Shown: piece after piece, positions 32,857 through 46,400 of the stretch
Layout: each line of letters begins with the position of its first letter
How positions within the stretch are numbered: position 1 is the first letter of the stretch
From: Acanthamoeba lenticulata
Lineage: Eukaryota; Discosea; Longamoebia; Acanthamoebidae
Direction of reading: 5' to 3'
NCBI GenBank assembly: GCA_002179805.1
Contig: NAVB01000086.1
Span: 1 to 54,934 of the forward strand
DNA length: 54,934 bases
Notes under the pieces: model-generated
Told to the model about the DNA's origin: nothing
Database searches by the model: none
What the model saw: only the letters and a program-made list of their open reading frames with translations
Position numbers and translations under genes: made by a program

Positions 32857-34857
32857 CTAGAACTTAGTGAGGGCATCGAGGAGGAGCGGGAACTTGGTGG
32901 AGCCAAGGCCGGTGAGGGGATCCCAGCCGACGGTGGCGTTGAAGCCGTACTGGCAGCAGACGATGCTGCCCGGGTTGCCAGCGCAGCAGTTGTTCTCACC
33001 CTGGGTGATGTCGTTGAAGACGGGCGACTTCTGGGCGGCGAGCGAGTAGAGGGTCGGGTTGATGAAGCCCACGGGGCCCTTGCCCATCTTGGCGCGGTAC
33101 GAGTTGATGAGGGTGACGAGACCGGCAAACACGGGCGACGAGGCCGACGTGCCCGAGAGGATGTAGGTCGAGCCGCCGATGACGACCTGGTAGTTGTGGC
33201 CCAGAGCGGCAACATCGGGGTAGCCGCGGCCCTTGGCGTTGAATTGCGAGGTCGGGGGCAGGTTGGGGGCGTTGGCCAGGTACTGCTTGACGGCAGCGTC
33301 CTGGTAGGCCGGGCGCGGGAAGTAGATGGAGAAGCCACCACCAGTGGTGATGAGACCGCCGGTCTGCGACGTGCAGGCCACCTCGGGCTGGCCAAACTCG
33401 GGACCCTGCGTGGCGCCGACGGCGGTGACGTAGGGGCAGGTGGCCGGGAAGGACGGGTTGAAGCCGCAGTAGGACGGGTCGTTACGGGCCTCGAAGTTGG
33501 CCACGCCGTCGTCACCCGACGAGACAAAGATGGAGACGCCCTTGAGGCCCAGCTTGCAGGTCTCGAGGCTGAAGCGCTTCATGTCCGACTGGGGGTCCTC
33601 CGTGGCGATGGAGCCGTAGGAGACCGAGTGCACGAGCGGCGGGTTGGGGGTGCCGGCCAGGGCGATGATCCAGTCGTAGAAGGGGTCCTGCGACGAACCG
33701 GAGATCGACCAGAAGGTGGTGTTGGCGCGCTGGGCCATGGCCATCATGTACTGCACGTCGAGGTTAGCCTCGGCGCAGTTGTTCGGGTTGGCCGAGCACT
33801 GGGTCGGGTCGTTGGGACCGATGACAGTTTTCACGGGGTTGTTGATCAGGTTGAACTGGCTCTGGAAGGTGGCCAAATCGCTGGGCGCGAAGTTCTGGCC
33901 AAGCGACTCGAAGAGCGACTGCGTGGTCGGGCTGAGGATGGTGGAGCTGTTCACTGTACATGAAGTGTCATTTAAGTCACTCAAATCCGCTTTCAAAATA
34001 AAATTGCGAAAAATGGGTAATAAAAATAAAATAAATTGATCTTAATCGAAATTTGGATAAATGACGATTCAAAGGCATGTGATGACGAGCCATACCACCG
34101 TAGAACTGCCAGATGGACTGGGGAGAGACGTTGCCGCTCTGGCGGGTGGCGTGGGCGCCGGCAGGGCTCATCATGAGGTAGTTACCCTTGATGGTGGGGA
34201 AACGGATGGTGTTGCTGATAAAATCGATCGCAGCAGCCACCTAATCATCCACGCACGATCATTAGTTTACCGAGATCGAGCTACAGTAGCACTGCGTGAC
34301 TTCACATCTAACACGGAACTTATATCCGGACTTGATCGAGGGCGGGGCGAGCGTACATTCTCGGGCAGCGAGATGGAGGGAGTGCGGCGGATGTTGAGGG
34401 AGAAGGCGCTCGACGAGAAATCGTGGAACTGAGCGTTGAGGAGACGCTCAAGGCTGGCCACGGAAGCGGTCACGTAGATAAAATCGCCGTTGGCGGCAGT
34501 CTCGTACGAGAGCTGGTGGGCGCGGAGCCACTGCTCGACAGTGCGGGTGTTCTCGAGGTTGGACAGGAGCTGGCCCACCTGCTCGTGGGTGTACCTGAGA
34601 CCGGCCTTAGGCGAGCCGGGGGTCGAGATCTCCATCAGGAGCGCATCGCAAGAAGCCTCAGCATCCTCACGCGGGCGGACAGCAATGGTGATGGAGTGGA
34701 GCTCGTCAGCGGCCGACCTCTGCAGGCGGACCCAGTCACCACAGGCACCGCGGAAGGCGCACTTGGAAGAGCTGGGGGCCTCGAAGGTACGGGCAGCGAG
34801 CGCGCAGTGCAGGGCGAAGATCACCGCCAGAACGGCGATGGCGATGCGGGTCTGCAT
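32857..34857 (-). CDS. Sedolisin / tripeptidyl-peptidase (peptidase family S53)
   Basis: Three exons. ATG 34857 gives the signal peptide MQTRIAIAVLAVIFALHCAL. The S53 prodomain follows (LLMEISTPGSPKAGLRYTHE, VEQWLRAHQLSYE), then the propeptide junction (VAAAIDFISNTIRF). The mature domain has the catalytic Glu/Asp in EANLDVQYMM, the region SVSYGSIATEDPQ, the oxyanion stretch VFVSSGDDG-like IFVSSGDDGVANF, and the nucleophile Ser in ILSGTSASSPVFAGLV. The C-terminal calcium-site segments NDITQGENNC and GWDPLTGLGSTKFP complete the fold. These are acid-acting Ser-Glu-Asp serine carboxyl peptidases. With a signal peptide and a large prodomain it should be lysosomal or secreted and self-activated at low pH. 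Ends LLDALTKF, stop 32857-32859. Length is typical of the family. Confidence 0.93.
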
Positions 34858-35185
34858 CTTGCTTGTGTGTGGCGTGGCGCGGTGTAGAAAAACGAGATTG
34901 GAGCGGTGCCTTCGACCTCTTATGCGTGTGCCCCCCCGTGTCGCCGTTGTGCTTTTCCCAGTATTACTATTTGTGGTATGCATATGATCATTGAAAGTGC
35001 ATTGTTTACATTTTTACATTATAAAGTCCCACGAGACCGCCGGGAAAGTGCGAAGAAGTTCACTCCTCGTTTCCGCGAAGTGACCGCCCGACACTGAAAT
35101 GAAAGAGAAAAAGAGTAAGGAAAAGATTAACAACAGCGAACGTGCCGTGCGACATGTTCTCGGGCTTTCTTGTCTGTTATTCTCC
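34858..35185. other. Divergent spacer, sedolisin / PH-patatin genes
   Basis: About 330 bases between divergent gene starts; presumably two promoters. I see no supported gene or RNA in it. Confidence 0.35.
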
Positions 35186-38100
35186 ATGGCAGGTGCAAAC
35201 GTTCTCCCGCTCATGGAGCGAGGGTTCCAGATGCGAGCCGGCAGGCTGACGCCGGTTGTGCTTGAGGTCACGCACGAGGGCCTCTCTCGGCGCCTCTGCC
35301 AGCTGGTCCTCCTCTCCCCTCCCCGCTACGCGAGCTTTTTTTCCTCCGCTAGCTCGTCTCGTGCTTACCCTTGAAGGGCGGCCGTTCCTGCAGGAAGCCA
35401 CGGACATCTCACACGGCGTGGCCGTGAGCTACGGCCTGTGCCGCGAGCGGCCTCGCGTCCTGTTTGGCTACACGGAGGGCTGGTGGTTCTTTCTTTACCA
35501 CCCGCGCCGTGCGGCCTCCGGCAGCGCTACACCGTCGCGCGAGTCCGGCGGGGAGCCCTTCCTGCACCTGGCGGCGGACACCCACGCCCAGCGAGATGAG
35601 TGGCGCGACTACTTTGAGTCCTTGGCATCAACAGCGTCGTCGGTGCCGCCGGCTCGGAAGACGGGCCTTCTCTGGGTCAAGCGCAAGGAGGAAAAGAGCT
35701 GGGCCCGGCACCTGGTCATCGCCAACGGCCACACGCTCGAGTGGCTCACGCTCGACGGCAAGCCGGTACTGCCCCGCGCCTTCTTCTTGCTCGAATTGGA
35801 TGAACTCACCGCAATCACCAACGGAACGCACACACCAGAAATGGTTTCGCTTCGCCGAGGTGAACGTCGAGACTGCCGACGAGACCGACGGCGCAGTCCC
35901 GTTGTCGTCGTCTTCCTCTTCCTCGGTGCCGCTGCCCAACGCAGACCCGGAGGAGCGCGAACGCGCCGGAGGTTTCCTCCCCCCAGCGGCCACCACCTTT
36001 TACGCGGTCGAGGGCGGGCCGCCGCCGCAGGCACCGCCGTCTGGCGGGCGCAGCAAGCAGGCGCCGTGCAAGGAGGCCGGGACCGCGCGGCTGCGCCAGT
36101 TCATCGCCGAGTTCCGCCACCCGGTCGTGGTCCAGTCCAAGCGGGCCAGGCGGAAGCGCGCCTTTCTGTTCGAGAGCGAGGCCAAGGCCGCTGCGTGGGC
36201 CGTCCTTCTTCACGAGCACATCAACAACAGCAACAACAAAAGACTTGATCACGCGGTGAGCCGAGACAGCGGCAGCAGCAACGACGGAGCGCGCAAGCAA
36301 CGCAGCAAGTCCCCGCGGCCCGGCCCGCTCTTTGGTGCGCCTTCTCACCTCTGCTCAGGTTGACGCGACCTCTGGTGGCCAATCGCGCTTATCATGTGAA
36401 ACTCCACACCAGACCCAAAGCTCGAGGAAACGCCCGACCGTGCGCAATCCCCCAAAATAATATAAACTAAACTTTTATTTTATATTAATATATTAAAATA
36501 AAAATACCACCTTTTTATTTTAATATATTATACCAAAATTTTATTTTAATATATTATACCAAAAAGAGAATAACAAAACAACTTAGAAAACAATTTTAAA
36601 AATAATCATCTTGACTTTGTAGGGACGGCGCTACGCAACGTGATCCGCGATGACTGCGAGCGTGCCAAGGCCGAGACGGGCAAGACGCCATGTACGTCCT
36701 CTTCTCACACTTGGTCGCGTATGGGCTTCTCCTCCTCATCCGCGAGAGTGGGTGGACGAGGACAGTCGGCATGCTGTGGGACATGCACAAGCCGGAAGAC
36801 CTCAAGCGCCTCCAGGAGCGCAAGAAGGCCGGGCCGCGCGGCTATCGCATCCTCAGCCTCGATGGCGGCGGTACTCCTTCCTCGTCTATTATTTATAAAA
36901 ATAATTTATGGATAATTGTAAATTGTAATTTCATATTCCATTTTTGAAACTTGTAAATGCGCAGGACTGCGCGCCATCCTGGAGTGCGTGATCTTGGAGC
37001 GGCTGTTGGAGTTCTACCCCGACTTCCTCGAGCGCGTGGACCTCTTTGCCGGCGTCTCCGGCGGCTCCATGGTCTGCTGTGGCATCGCCTGCGGTCTGCC
37101 TCCCGTCCTCGTGTTATCTTTTAGAAACCATTTTAATTTTTTCTTTTTCTTTTTTTATTCATCAGATTATTTTATACTTTCATTAATCGTGGGCTGGGAC
37201 CAGGCTATTCGCCCAACTTCATCAGAAAATGTTTCGAAAATCACGGCGATGCGATCGTGCCGCAGCGCGGTGGCCTCTACGGCGACGGCGGCAAGCGCAA
37301 CCTCGCTGGCATCGGCGCCAAGTGCGACACGCCCCCTTCCCCCAAATAGCTCTCTTGCTGACCCTGCACGCGCGTGTCGTGTGTCGCGGCCAAGGGCGCG
37401 GTACCCCAACCAAAACTTCCGGGTGGTGGGCACGGAGCTGCTGCAGCACCTGCCCCTGTGCGACGTACCCAACCGGCTGCTCATCCCGTCCTTCCTCCTC
37501 GACAACGGTACGAATCGGCTCCTTCTCTTGTGAGGATGGTGATGTTGCAGCGACTCATCATCGTCGTTGTGACCTTCAGGCGCCAAGAAGCCCGATCGGA
37601 GCTGGGAGCCACGCGTACGCTTCCCTTTTATTATCTCAATATATATATAAAAATATAAAAGTATATTTTTTATAAATATTAATAGAATTTAATAGCAAAA
37701 TGAATGCAGGTGTACCACAACATTCCGGTCAAGGCGGATCCGTACGCCATGACGCGATTGACATCGTCGCCTCCGCCGCCGCGTCCGCGTGGCGCGAAGG
37801 AGAAGCAGCACCTGCACGCCTTCGGCCTCGTCTTCTCGTGGCACGGCTGGAACATGTTTGACCGCGACGCCCCGACCACCGAGCCCAAGCCGCAGCGCCC
37901 GCAGCGTAATCGCCGCCAGCTGCGGCCGCGGCGGGGCGCCAAGGCGCAGCCCACCGCCGACGCCGACGCGGCCCAAAAAGCCGACGCGGCGGCCGTTGGC
38001 GTCGGCGATCGTTCGGCTTTCAGCGACGGCGAGGACAGCGTGGGATCCATCGGCAGCAGCGGCGACGGGCAGGCCGTCCTGCCCCGCCGGCTGAGCTCGG

Positions 38101-39686
38101 ACGACGTGCGGACCGGCACTGCTGATGCTGACGTCATCAGCTCCGGTCCGATGGCCGCGGGCAAGGTCTCGGCGGCAGCGAAGGGCAGCGTCAAGAAGCT
38201 CTGGAAGACGTGGCGTGACGAGCGCGACGTCGAGCCCAAAACAACTAAAACGAAGGAAAAAACGAAAGCGAAAGAGAAAACAAAGGCGAAAGGCAAGGAG
38301 AAAGAAAAGGAAAAGGGACGCGGTCTGCGATTGCTGCGACGCGCGGTGAGCGACGCGAGCGAGGATGACCATCGCCACCACCACCACCACGACGGCGAGA
38401 AAGAACGAAAACGAAACAAGAACGAAGACGAAGACGACGGCGAAGAGGTCGAAGATGAAGCCGAGCTGACCGAGGCAGAGGAGGAAGATGAGGAACAAGG
38501 CGAAGCCAGCGACGAGCACCAGCACGAGGCCGACCAGCCGTCGTCAGACGAGGCCTCTTCTTCTTCTTCCTCCTCCACCTCATCGTATCCGATGCTGGCC
38601 GACGACGTCGAGCTGCGCGCGCCCGTGTGGGAATACGTCATGGCCTCGGCCGCCGCGCCCATCGTCTTCCCAAGCTTCAAGGTGCGCGTTTGAACCTTCG
38701 ATTTAATGCATTTTTTGTTTTGTTTTCGTCGACTTACGTGTGTCGCCCCAGAAACACATCGACGCGGGCGTGATGTGCAACGCGCCGGCGCTGACGGCTG
38801 TCGTCACCGTCATTGGCGCCAACGTGCAGCAGCCCCAGCGGTACGTACCTCGTCTTGACACGCACACACACATACACACATACGTCGGCACGGTCTGAGC
38901 GCGCATCGGCCCCGACAGGGTGGAGGACATCTGCGTGCTGTCGCTGGGCACGGGCGTGGTCAACAAGTTCATCGACGGCCTCGAGCACGACTGGTCCGTG
39001 CCCCTTCCCAAAGCTGCAGCGCTCTCGGGCCAGACTGGAACACTCACGCGCACACACGCGGCGCACGGCGCGCAGGGGCCTGCTCGAGTGGCGCACGACG
39101 TTCCCGGAGCTGCTGTTCAAGGCCAAGGACCTCCTCTCCGAGCAGCAGTGCAGCCAGCTCCTTGGCGAGCGGTCTGCCTCCACCACCTTTGTCCTTTTCA
39201 TTTTCGTTTCGTTTTCGTTTCGTTATCGTTTCGTTTTTGTTTCGTTGTCTTTCTTTTCTCGCGCTGACGCACACGCACACACGCGCGCGCCTCAGGTATC
39301 ACCGGGTGAGCCCGTTCTTGAAGAAGAAGGTGGCCATGGACGACCCGTCGGTCATCCCGCAGCTCGTCGCCATCGCCCAAAGGTGCGTCGTTGTATGAAA
39401 CATGTCAAGAATGCTCACACACGCGGCGGTTGTGGACTGGCGGGCCTGCAGCGCGGACCTGACGGAGACGGTCGAGTGGGTCGGGCGCTACTTCTACACC
39501 GAGGAGGAGGTGGCGGCCCTCCGCGCGTCGTGGACGCCACACGCCCAGCAGCAGGCGTCCTCCTCCTCCGTGGTGGAGGCCTCGGCCACCGCCACCGAAA
39601 GCGGCGAGTTGGCCACCGGTGCCGCCGGCCCGAAGCCGGACGCGTCCACGGCCGAGGCCGCCCTCCTCGACCTCGTCAACGCCTGA
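35186..39686 (+). CDS. PH-domain patatin-like phospholipase
   Basis: The N-terminal exons (35186-36255) carry two PH-like units. The first ends HLAADTHAQRDEWRDYFESL. The second starts KTGLLWVKRKEEKSWARHLV and ends FLFESEAKAAAWAVLLHEHI. After an AT-rich intron-like stretch, ALRNVIRDDCERAKAE leads to the patatin domain: the glycine-rich oxyanion loop ILSLDGGG | LRAILE (intron), the nucleophile elbow LFAGVSGGSMVCCG (GxSxG), IPSFLLDNG, VWEYVMASAAAPIVFPSFK, and the dyad aspartate in HIDAGVMCNAPAL. A roughly 250-residue charged, low-complexity insertion (37890-38590; KEKTKAKEKTKAKGKEKEKE, poly-His, Glu-rich) sits between nucleophile and aspartate. It should hydrolyse acyl chains from membrane lipids, recruited by PH domains. 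The joining of the PH half to the patatin half across 36256-36620 is likely but not certain. Stop at 39686. Confidence 0.75.
36463..36570. repeat. AT-rich direct/inverted repeat cluster in a probable intron
   Basis: Almost pure A/T sequence. The unit TTTTATTTTAATATATTATA occurs twice in tandem about 26 bases apart (about 36511 and 36537). Just upstream, an imperfect palindrome (around 36474-36504) contains the reverse complement of the unit's first part. It lies in the region I interpret as the intron between the PH and patatin parts of the surrounding gene. Confidence 0.6.
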
Positions 39687-39807
39687 TTTTTCTTTTCTTT
39701 TCTTTAATTTTTCCAAAACTAAAACAAATCTTATTATTTTTGTTTTACCGCCAAAATTGAAATTTAACAGCGCGAGGAGAAGGGCAAGGGGGGGGGGGAA
39801 GAAAAAA

Positions 39808-41556
39808 ATGGAGGACGTGCCGGTGGAGCTCGTGCACCTCGTGCTGTGCCAAGTCCAGGCCGCAATGCTTCCCGTGTGCGGTCTCGTCTGTCGCCGCTGG
39901 CGCGCCAGCCTCGCCCTCCATTTCGGGACCAGCCAAAATCAAGATGACGAAGACGAAGATGAAGACGAAGACGAAGGAGGAGGAGGGGGAGGAGAAAAAG
40001 GTGCTCGTCCTTCGGCGCTGTGGTGCGCCATGGTGGACGAGGCACGATATGACTTCACGGCCAAGGCCGCCGAGCGCGGCTTGCTGTCGGTGCTCCAGTG
40101 GGCGCGTTCCAACGGCTGTCCGTGGGACGAGACCAAAATCTGCGCCTGGGCGGCCAAGGGCGGCCACTTGGAGGTGCTGCAGTGGTTGCATGCCAACGGC
40201 TGCCCGTGGGAGGAGCAGACCTGCGCCTGGGCGGCCGAGATGGGCCACTTGGAGGTGCTCCAGTGGTTGCGTGCCAACGGCTGCCCGTGGGACGAGACCG
40301 AGATTTGCGAACGGGCGGCCAGCGGAGGCCACTTGGCTGTGCTCCAATGGGCCCGTGGCGAGGGCTGCTCGTGGGACAAGCACACGAGCCGTGTGGCGGC
40401 CAAGGGCGGCCACTTGCCCCTTCTCCAGTGGGCCCACGGCCAAGGCTGTCCACTGTACCCCAGAATCTGCGAAAGCGCGGTGACCAGCGGCGACTTGGCC
40501 ACAGTCCAGTGGGCGTTTGAGCACCACGACCGACAACACTCGGGGCTGTGCGCGACGGCAGCGGCTGGCGGTCACCTCGACGTGCTCCAATGGCTCCGCG
40601 CCAAGGGCTGTCCTTGGGACGCGAGCACGCCCACCTACGCGGTCAGCAAGGGCCACCTCGAGGTGGTCGAATGGGCGCTTGCCGAGGGCTGTCCGTGCGA
40701 CGAGCGCGCGTGCGCTGAGGCGGCCAGAAGGAAGCAGTTTGAGCTCCTGCGACGACTGAGAGCGCGCGGCTGTCCGTGGGACGCACGCACGTTCTCGCTT
40801 GCGGTCCAGAATCAGGGCAAGGAGGAAGACGTCGTCCTGCGGTGGCTGCGGGCCGAAGGCTGCCCGTGGGATGCCAGAACGTGTGCGGCAGCCGCCGCCC
40901 AAGGCCGGCTCGGGCTGCTCCAGTGGCTGCGTGCCGAGGGGTGTCCTTGGGACGCGAGCACGATCGCCGACGCGGTCAGCAAGGGCCAGCTGGACGTGGT
41001 CGAATGGGCGCTTGCCAACGGCTGCCCGTGCGACGAGCGTGCGTGCGCCGAGGCGGCCAGAAGGAAGCAGTTTGAGCTCCTGCGGCGGCTGAGAGCGCGC
41101 GGCTGCCCGTGGGACGCACGCACGTTCGCGCTCGCGGTGAGGAGCAGCAGCGACGAGAGCGGGGAGGACGTCGTCCTGCGGTGGCTGCGGGCCGAGGGCT
41201 GCCCGTGGGATGCCAGTACGTGCTGGGAGGCGGCCGCGCAGGGCCGGCTCGCGCTGCTGCAGTGGCTGCGGGCCGAGGGCTGCCCGTGGGACGAGAACGT
41301 GTGCGCGGCGGCGGCGGGGGCCGGGCGGCTCGCGCTGCTGCAGTGGCTGCGTGCCGAGGGCTGCCCGTGGGACGAGAGCGTGTGCGCGGCGGCGGCGGGG
41401 GCCGGGCGGCTGGACGTGTTGCAATGGCTGAGGTCGGAGGGCTGTCCGTGGGACTCTTCCACATGGCGGCGCACCAACCACAACAGCTTCCCCGAGCTGA
41501 CCGACTGGTTGCTCGCCAACAACTGCCCGCAACCACAACGACGCATCCGCTTCTGA
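39808..41556 (+). CDS. F-box plus ankyrin-like (WL...GCPWD) repeat protein, intact
   Basis: Single exon of 582 residues; ATG 39808 follows an 11-base G run. The N-terminus (PVELVHLVLCQVQAAMLPVC, then GLVCRRWRASL) is F-box-like. An acidic linker (QDDEDEDEDEDEGGGGGG) follows, then about 17 repeats of 27-28 residues with the consensus GCPWDxxTCxxAAxxGHLEVLQWLRAN, which is the divergent ankyrin-type repeat seen in algae, oomycetes and giant DNA viruses of amoebae. Two adjacent 111-residue blocks containing CPCDERACAEAARRKQFELL are near-identical. F-box plus ankyrin arrays usually act as substrate receptors of SCF ubiquitin ligases, but targets are unknown. A broken relative lies at 25392-26279. 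Transfer between amoebae and giant viruses is documented for such families; the direction here cannot be told. Confidence 0.85.
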   Translation: MEDVPVELVHLVLCQVQAAMLPVCGLVCRRWRASLALHFGTSQNQDDEDEDEDEDEGGGGGGEKGARPSALWCAMVDEARYDFTAKAAERGLLSVLQWARSNGCPWDETKICAWAAKGGHLEVLQWLHANGCPWEEQTCAWAAEMGHLEVLQWLRANGCPWDETEICERAASGGHLAVLQWARGEGCSWDKHTSRVAAKGGHLPLLQWAHGQGCPLYPRICESAVTSGDLATVQWAFEHHDRQHSGLCATAAAGGHLDVLQWLRAKGCPWDASTPTYAVSKGHLEVVEWALAEGCPCDERACAEAARRKQFELLRRLRARGCPWDARTFSLAVQNQGKEEDVVLRWLRAEGCPWDARTCAAAAAQGRLGLLQWLRAEGCPWDASTIADAVSKGQLDVVEWALANGCPCDERACAEAARRKQFELLRRLRARGCPWDARTFALAVRSSSDESGEDVVLRWLRAEGCPWDASTCWEAAAQGRLALLQWLRAEGCPWDENVCAAAAGAGRLALLQWLRAEGCPWDESVCAAAAGAGRLDVLQWLRSEGCPWDSSTWRRTNHNSFPELTDWLLANNCPQPQRRIRF

Positions 41557-41822
41557 GCTTGTTGTTGTTGTTATAAACTTCTTCTTACAAAAAGATGAGG
41601 ATTCACTGACCCTGTTGTTCACTTCCATTAAAAGACCCAGACACAAATACCCGGTTGGTACCTGCCTGGTCTTGACTGCGCTGAAAGGGGCAGCACGCCT
41701 TCACCATCGGCGATGGCTGCACCACGACTCCTTGGCGCCGTCGGCCACGATGTCCACCACGCCTTCTTTCACGTTTTAATTATTTTGTATTTTATTAATT
41801 CTATCAGTTCGAGCACGCCTCT

Positions 41823-43197
<1,375 letters not shown>

Positions 43198-43493
43198 CTT
43201 CTTCCGCCTCTTTGCGACTGGATCGAACTTTGATCCTCAATTCAGAGATGAGAAATGGAACGCAGCAAATCCAACTCCGCAGCCTGCAAGAAGAAAGCAA
43301 AAGAAACAACAACTGAAATCTGGAATAAACCTGGAACCTTCACCAAAGAGCAAACCGCGCATCGTTCACTCGTCATCTGGCGCTTGCAGCTGGGGTAACT
43401 GTTGTCCTCTGAGTTTTGCGCGGCTTGGTGACCTTCTCGGTTCGTGTGGGTGTGGTTCGCAGCTTGTGCTCTCGATTTGAGTTGGCCAGACCG

Positions 43494-46400
43494 ATGGAAG
43501 ATGCACAGGGGGTGTTGCGCGGGGCGTGCCGGGAATGCAGTTGCAGGCGCTACGTCCTGCCCTTGATTAACCGATGCGACTACTGCAACCACCTCCCCAT
43601 TTCGCACGAGGAGCTGCCTTCTCCTTCATCTGAGCCGTCCACTGTCCCATCGTCGCCAGCCGTGCGCATCAAGCAACACAACAACGCCTCCAACCATCAA
43701 CGCAAGATGCAACGACATCATCACAACCACGACGAGCCGCTTGAAAATGGCGGCAGCGGCCCAGCACCACCCGCCTCGTCATCTTCCCCGCCGACATCCA
43801 TCTCGACCGCCACGGCGGCTTCGCTGCTGGCCTACGTCGAGGCGCAGCTGCAAAAGAAAAATGGCGCCAACGTCCAGCCCTCCGCATCCCACCACAGCGT
43901 CGTCGACCCACCGCTGCCCCCAACGGTGCCCGTCGCGATGGCCTCACAGGCCAGCGTCGACGAGCTGCTGGCGCTCCTCCGCGCGCAACTGAGCTCCTCC
44001 GCGGCTCCCGCGCCGGCGGCCCAGCCAGCGGCGACGGCCGGCGGCGAGCCCGATGAGCCAACGGCGCAGACGCCAGAGCCCATCGCCGCCACCGCCACGG
44101 CCGCCATTGACCCGTCCACCGACGCTCCGCCGTCGCCGGCCCGGCCCGCGCCGCCGACGCCTCTCCCCGCATCGTCGTCGTCGTCGACGGGACTCGAGAC
44201 GTCGACCAGCGACGGGCCGGCCTCGGCGGTGGTCACGACGCGGAAGCTGACCATCGTCACGCCGCCGCCCATGACAACGAACATGACCGCCACTGTGGCA
44301 GCGGCAGCGGTGGCCACCGCCACCTCGACGCCGACGGGCGGCGCCAAGAAGAATGCTCGGGCGCGCAAGCGGGGCACGCGGGCCCGGAGCCGCAGCAGGC
44401 TCGAGCTGGTCGGCCCTGCCGCAGCGAGTCCGGCGGCCAACAACGGCAATCCTGCGGGCCTCCTCGTGGACGACGAGGCCGACGAGGCCGGCGGCGAGGA
44501 GGCCGGCGAGACCGACGACGCCACCAACATTTCCATTGGCGCCGCCACCGAGCAGCAGGACGAGCCCGCCGCGGGCGAGCAGCCGCATCCGCTGTCGGCC
44601 GCTGAGGCCTTGACAGCCGACCAGCCCGGGGCCGAGGTCGTCGTGGTGGAGGGCGCGCCGAACCTCGTTCAGCGGCGGCCGCGACGGCCCCGGCCCGAGA
44701 AACCCGAGGAGCTCATCCCACTCGAGCAGTTCATGGCCAACACCCTCTTCCCGCCATCCCCTTCTTCTTCATCTTCATCATCATCGTCATTCTCCTTCTT
44801 GTCGACGTCGTCGAGCGAGACCAAGCGGGTGCGCGGGATGGGCACGGGCGACCCCAAGTACTCGCTCGTGCTCGTCAAGCCGCCCACGGCGGCGGGCAAG
44901 ACGCTTGTCTTTCACACGATCACGGCGATGCCCGAGTACAGCGGCAAGTCCTTTGAGGAGCTCCGGTGGGAGGACTACCAGCTGGGCAACCGCGGCACGC
45001 AGGCCCGCCCGAGCCTGTTCTCGCTCATCGACACCTCGGGCGGCCCCGATGTCGACCCTCTGGGCCACCAGCGCCAGCACCAGTCCGTGTCGACAGCGAC
45101 AGGGACGACGTCAGTTCCGGCGCCTGTCGCGCCACCGGCGTCGCTCCTGCCGCGCTCGCTGGCGCTTGACTTTGCTGCCTCTGCAGAGGTCGCGCCCGCG
45201 CCGGCCTCGCTGCCGCCGATTGATGCCTTGCCGCCGCCGGCAACGTCATCAACGTCGTCTTCGACGACGGGTGCCGAAGGCAGCACCAGCGGCGGCGACG
45301 ACGACGAGGAGCGGATCGTGTACAGGGCCGCCGCGAGCGTCGACCTCCTCCACGTGCCGCTGCCTTCAGCCACCGCGCCGGCGCCATCGGCCATGGCCGC
45401 GGCGTCGCCGGTCGAGCGCGTTTATGAGGAATTGCGTGGCCTCGTCGACCAGCTTGGCCGCGCGCTGTCCACGACAGCCCCGACATCATCATCGTCACTA
45501 CTACCCACGGCCGAGATGTACGGGATCCTCCAGAGGATCCACGTCGTTACGCGCGACTTTGCTCATCAGCCGCCGCCGCCACCTGCCTTGGCGCTGCCGC
45601 CGTGGAGCCCGTGGCCCGCGCGCGAGCTTCAGCTGTTCCAGTCGGCGCCGCCGCTCGCGCCTCCGCTGTTTGCCTCGCCGGCCGTCGGCGTCGTGCTCGA
45701 CTCGAGCGGCGGCGCCAGCACGCAAGCCCAGCCCCCAGCCCCCACGATGCCGACCCCGTCGACGCCGGTCTATCCGAGCTTCCCGCCGCCGGCCTCGTCG
45801 CCCTTTGCCCTGCGGTCGTTTGCCGTGCCGCTGGCCGAGCCGTCGTCCTACTTCAAGCGATACTACATCAAGGGATCCTACGTGCCTTTTCTCGGTACAT
45901 TTTTCATGTCTTCTGAAACGTTTTTGAAATAGTTTCATTAATCGAAATAATTTATTATCATTTATTATGCAGAGGATTTTGCGCATGAATTCAAGGACGT
46001 GGCGCGGAACAAGAAGGAGCACTACTACGCGATCATCAACCACCCGAAGCTGGAGGCCAACCTGTCGGCCTTCCTCAACTCCAAGGACGGGGGCACCCTC
46101 TACTTCGGCATCCACGACAGCGGGCAGGTCATCGGCGTCAGCATCACCCGCGACCAGCTCGACGCCCTCAAGAACCAGATCTGGGCCAAGATGGAGACCT
46201 TCAACCCCGTCCCTGACCCGCACCTCTACCGGTTCGCTCCTTTCCATTACTTTTTTGCTTTTAAAAAACATATTCAACATATTTTTCATTTTTAACATTT
46301 CGACGTTTTTTTTGTAAAATATTTCTTGTTTTGCAGAATCGAGATCGTGCCGGTGTGCAACGCGAGGGGGACGGCGCTGATCCGAGACCTCTACGTGGTG

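Noticed and set aside
32776..33963. 395-codon open frame on the plus strand
   Set aside because: Antisense of the sedolisin exon. The sense frame has a full catalytic and calcium-site signature; the antisense frame is Val/Gly/Arg-rich filler.
39745..41646. 633-codon open frame on the minus strand
   Set aside because: It is the antisense shadow of the intact F-box/ankyrin-like gene; GC-rich third positions suppress stops, and its protein is a low-information Pro/Arg/Leu mixture.
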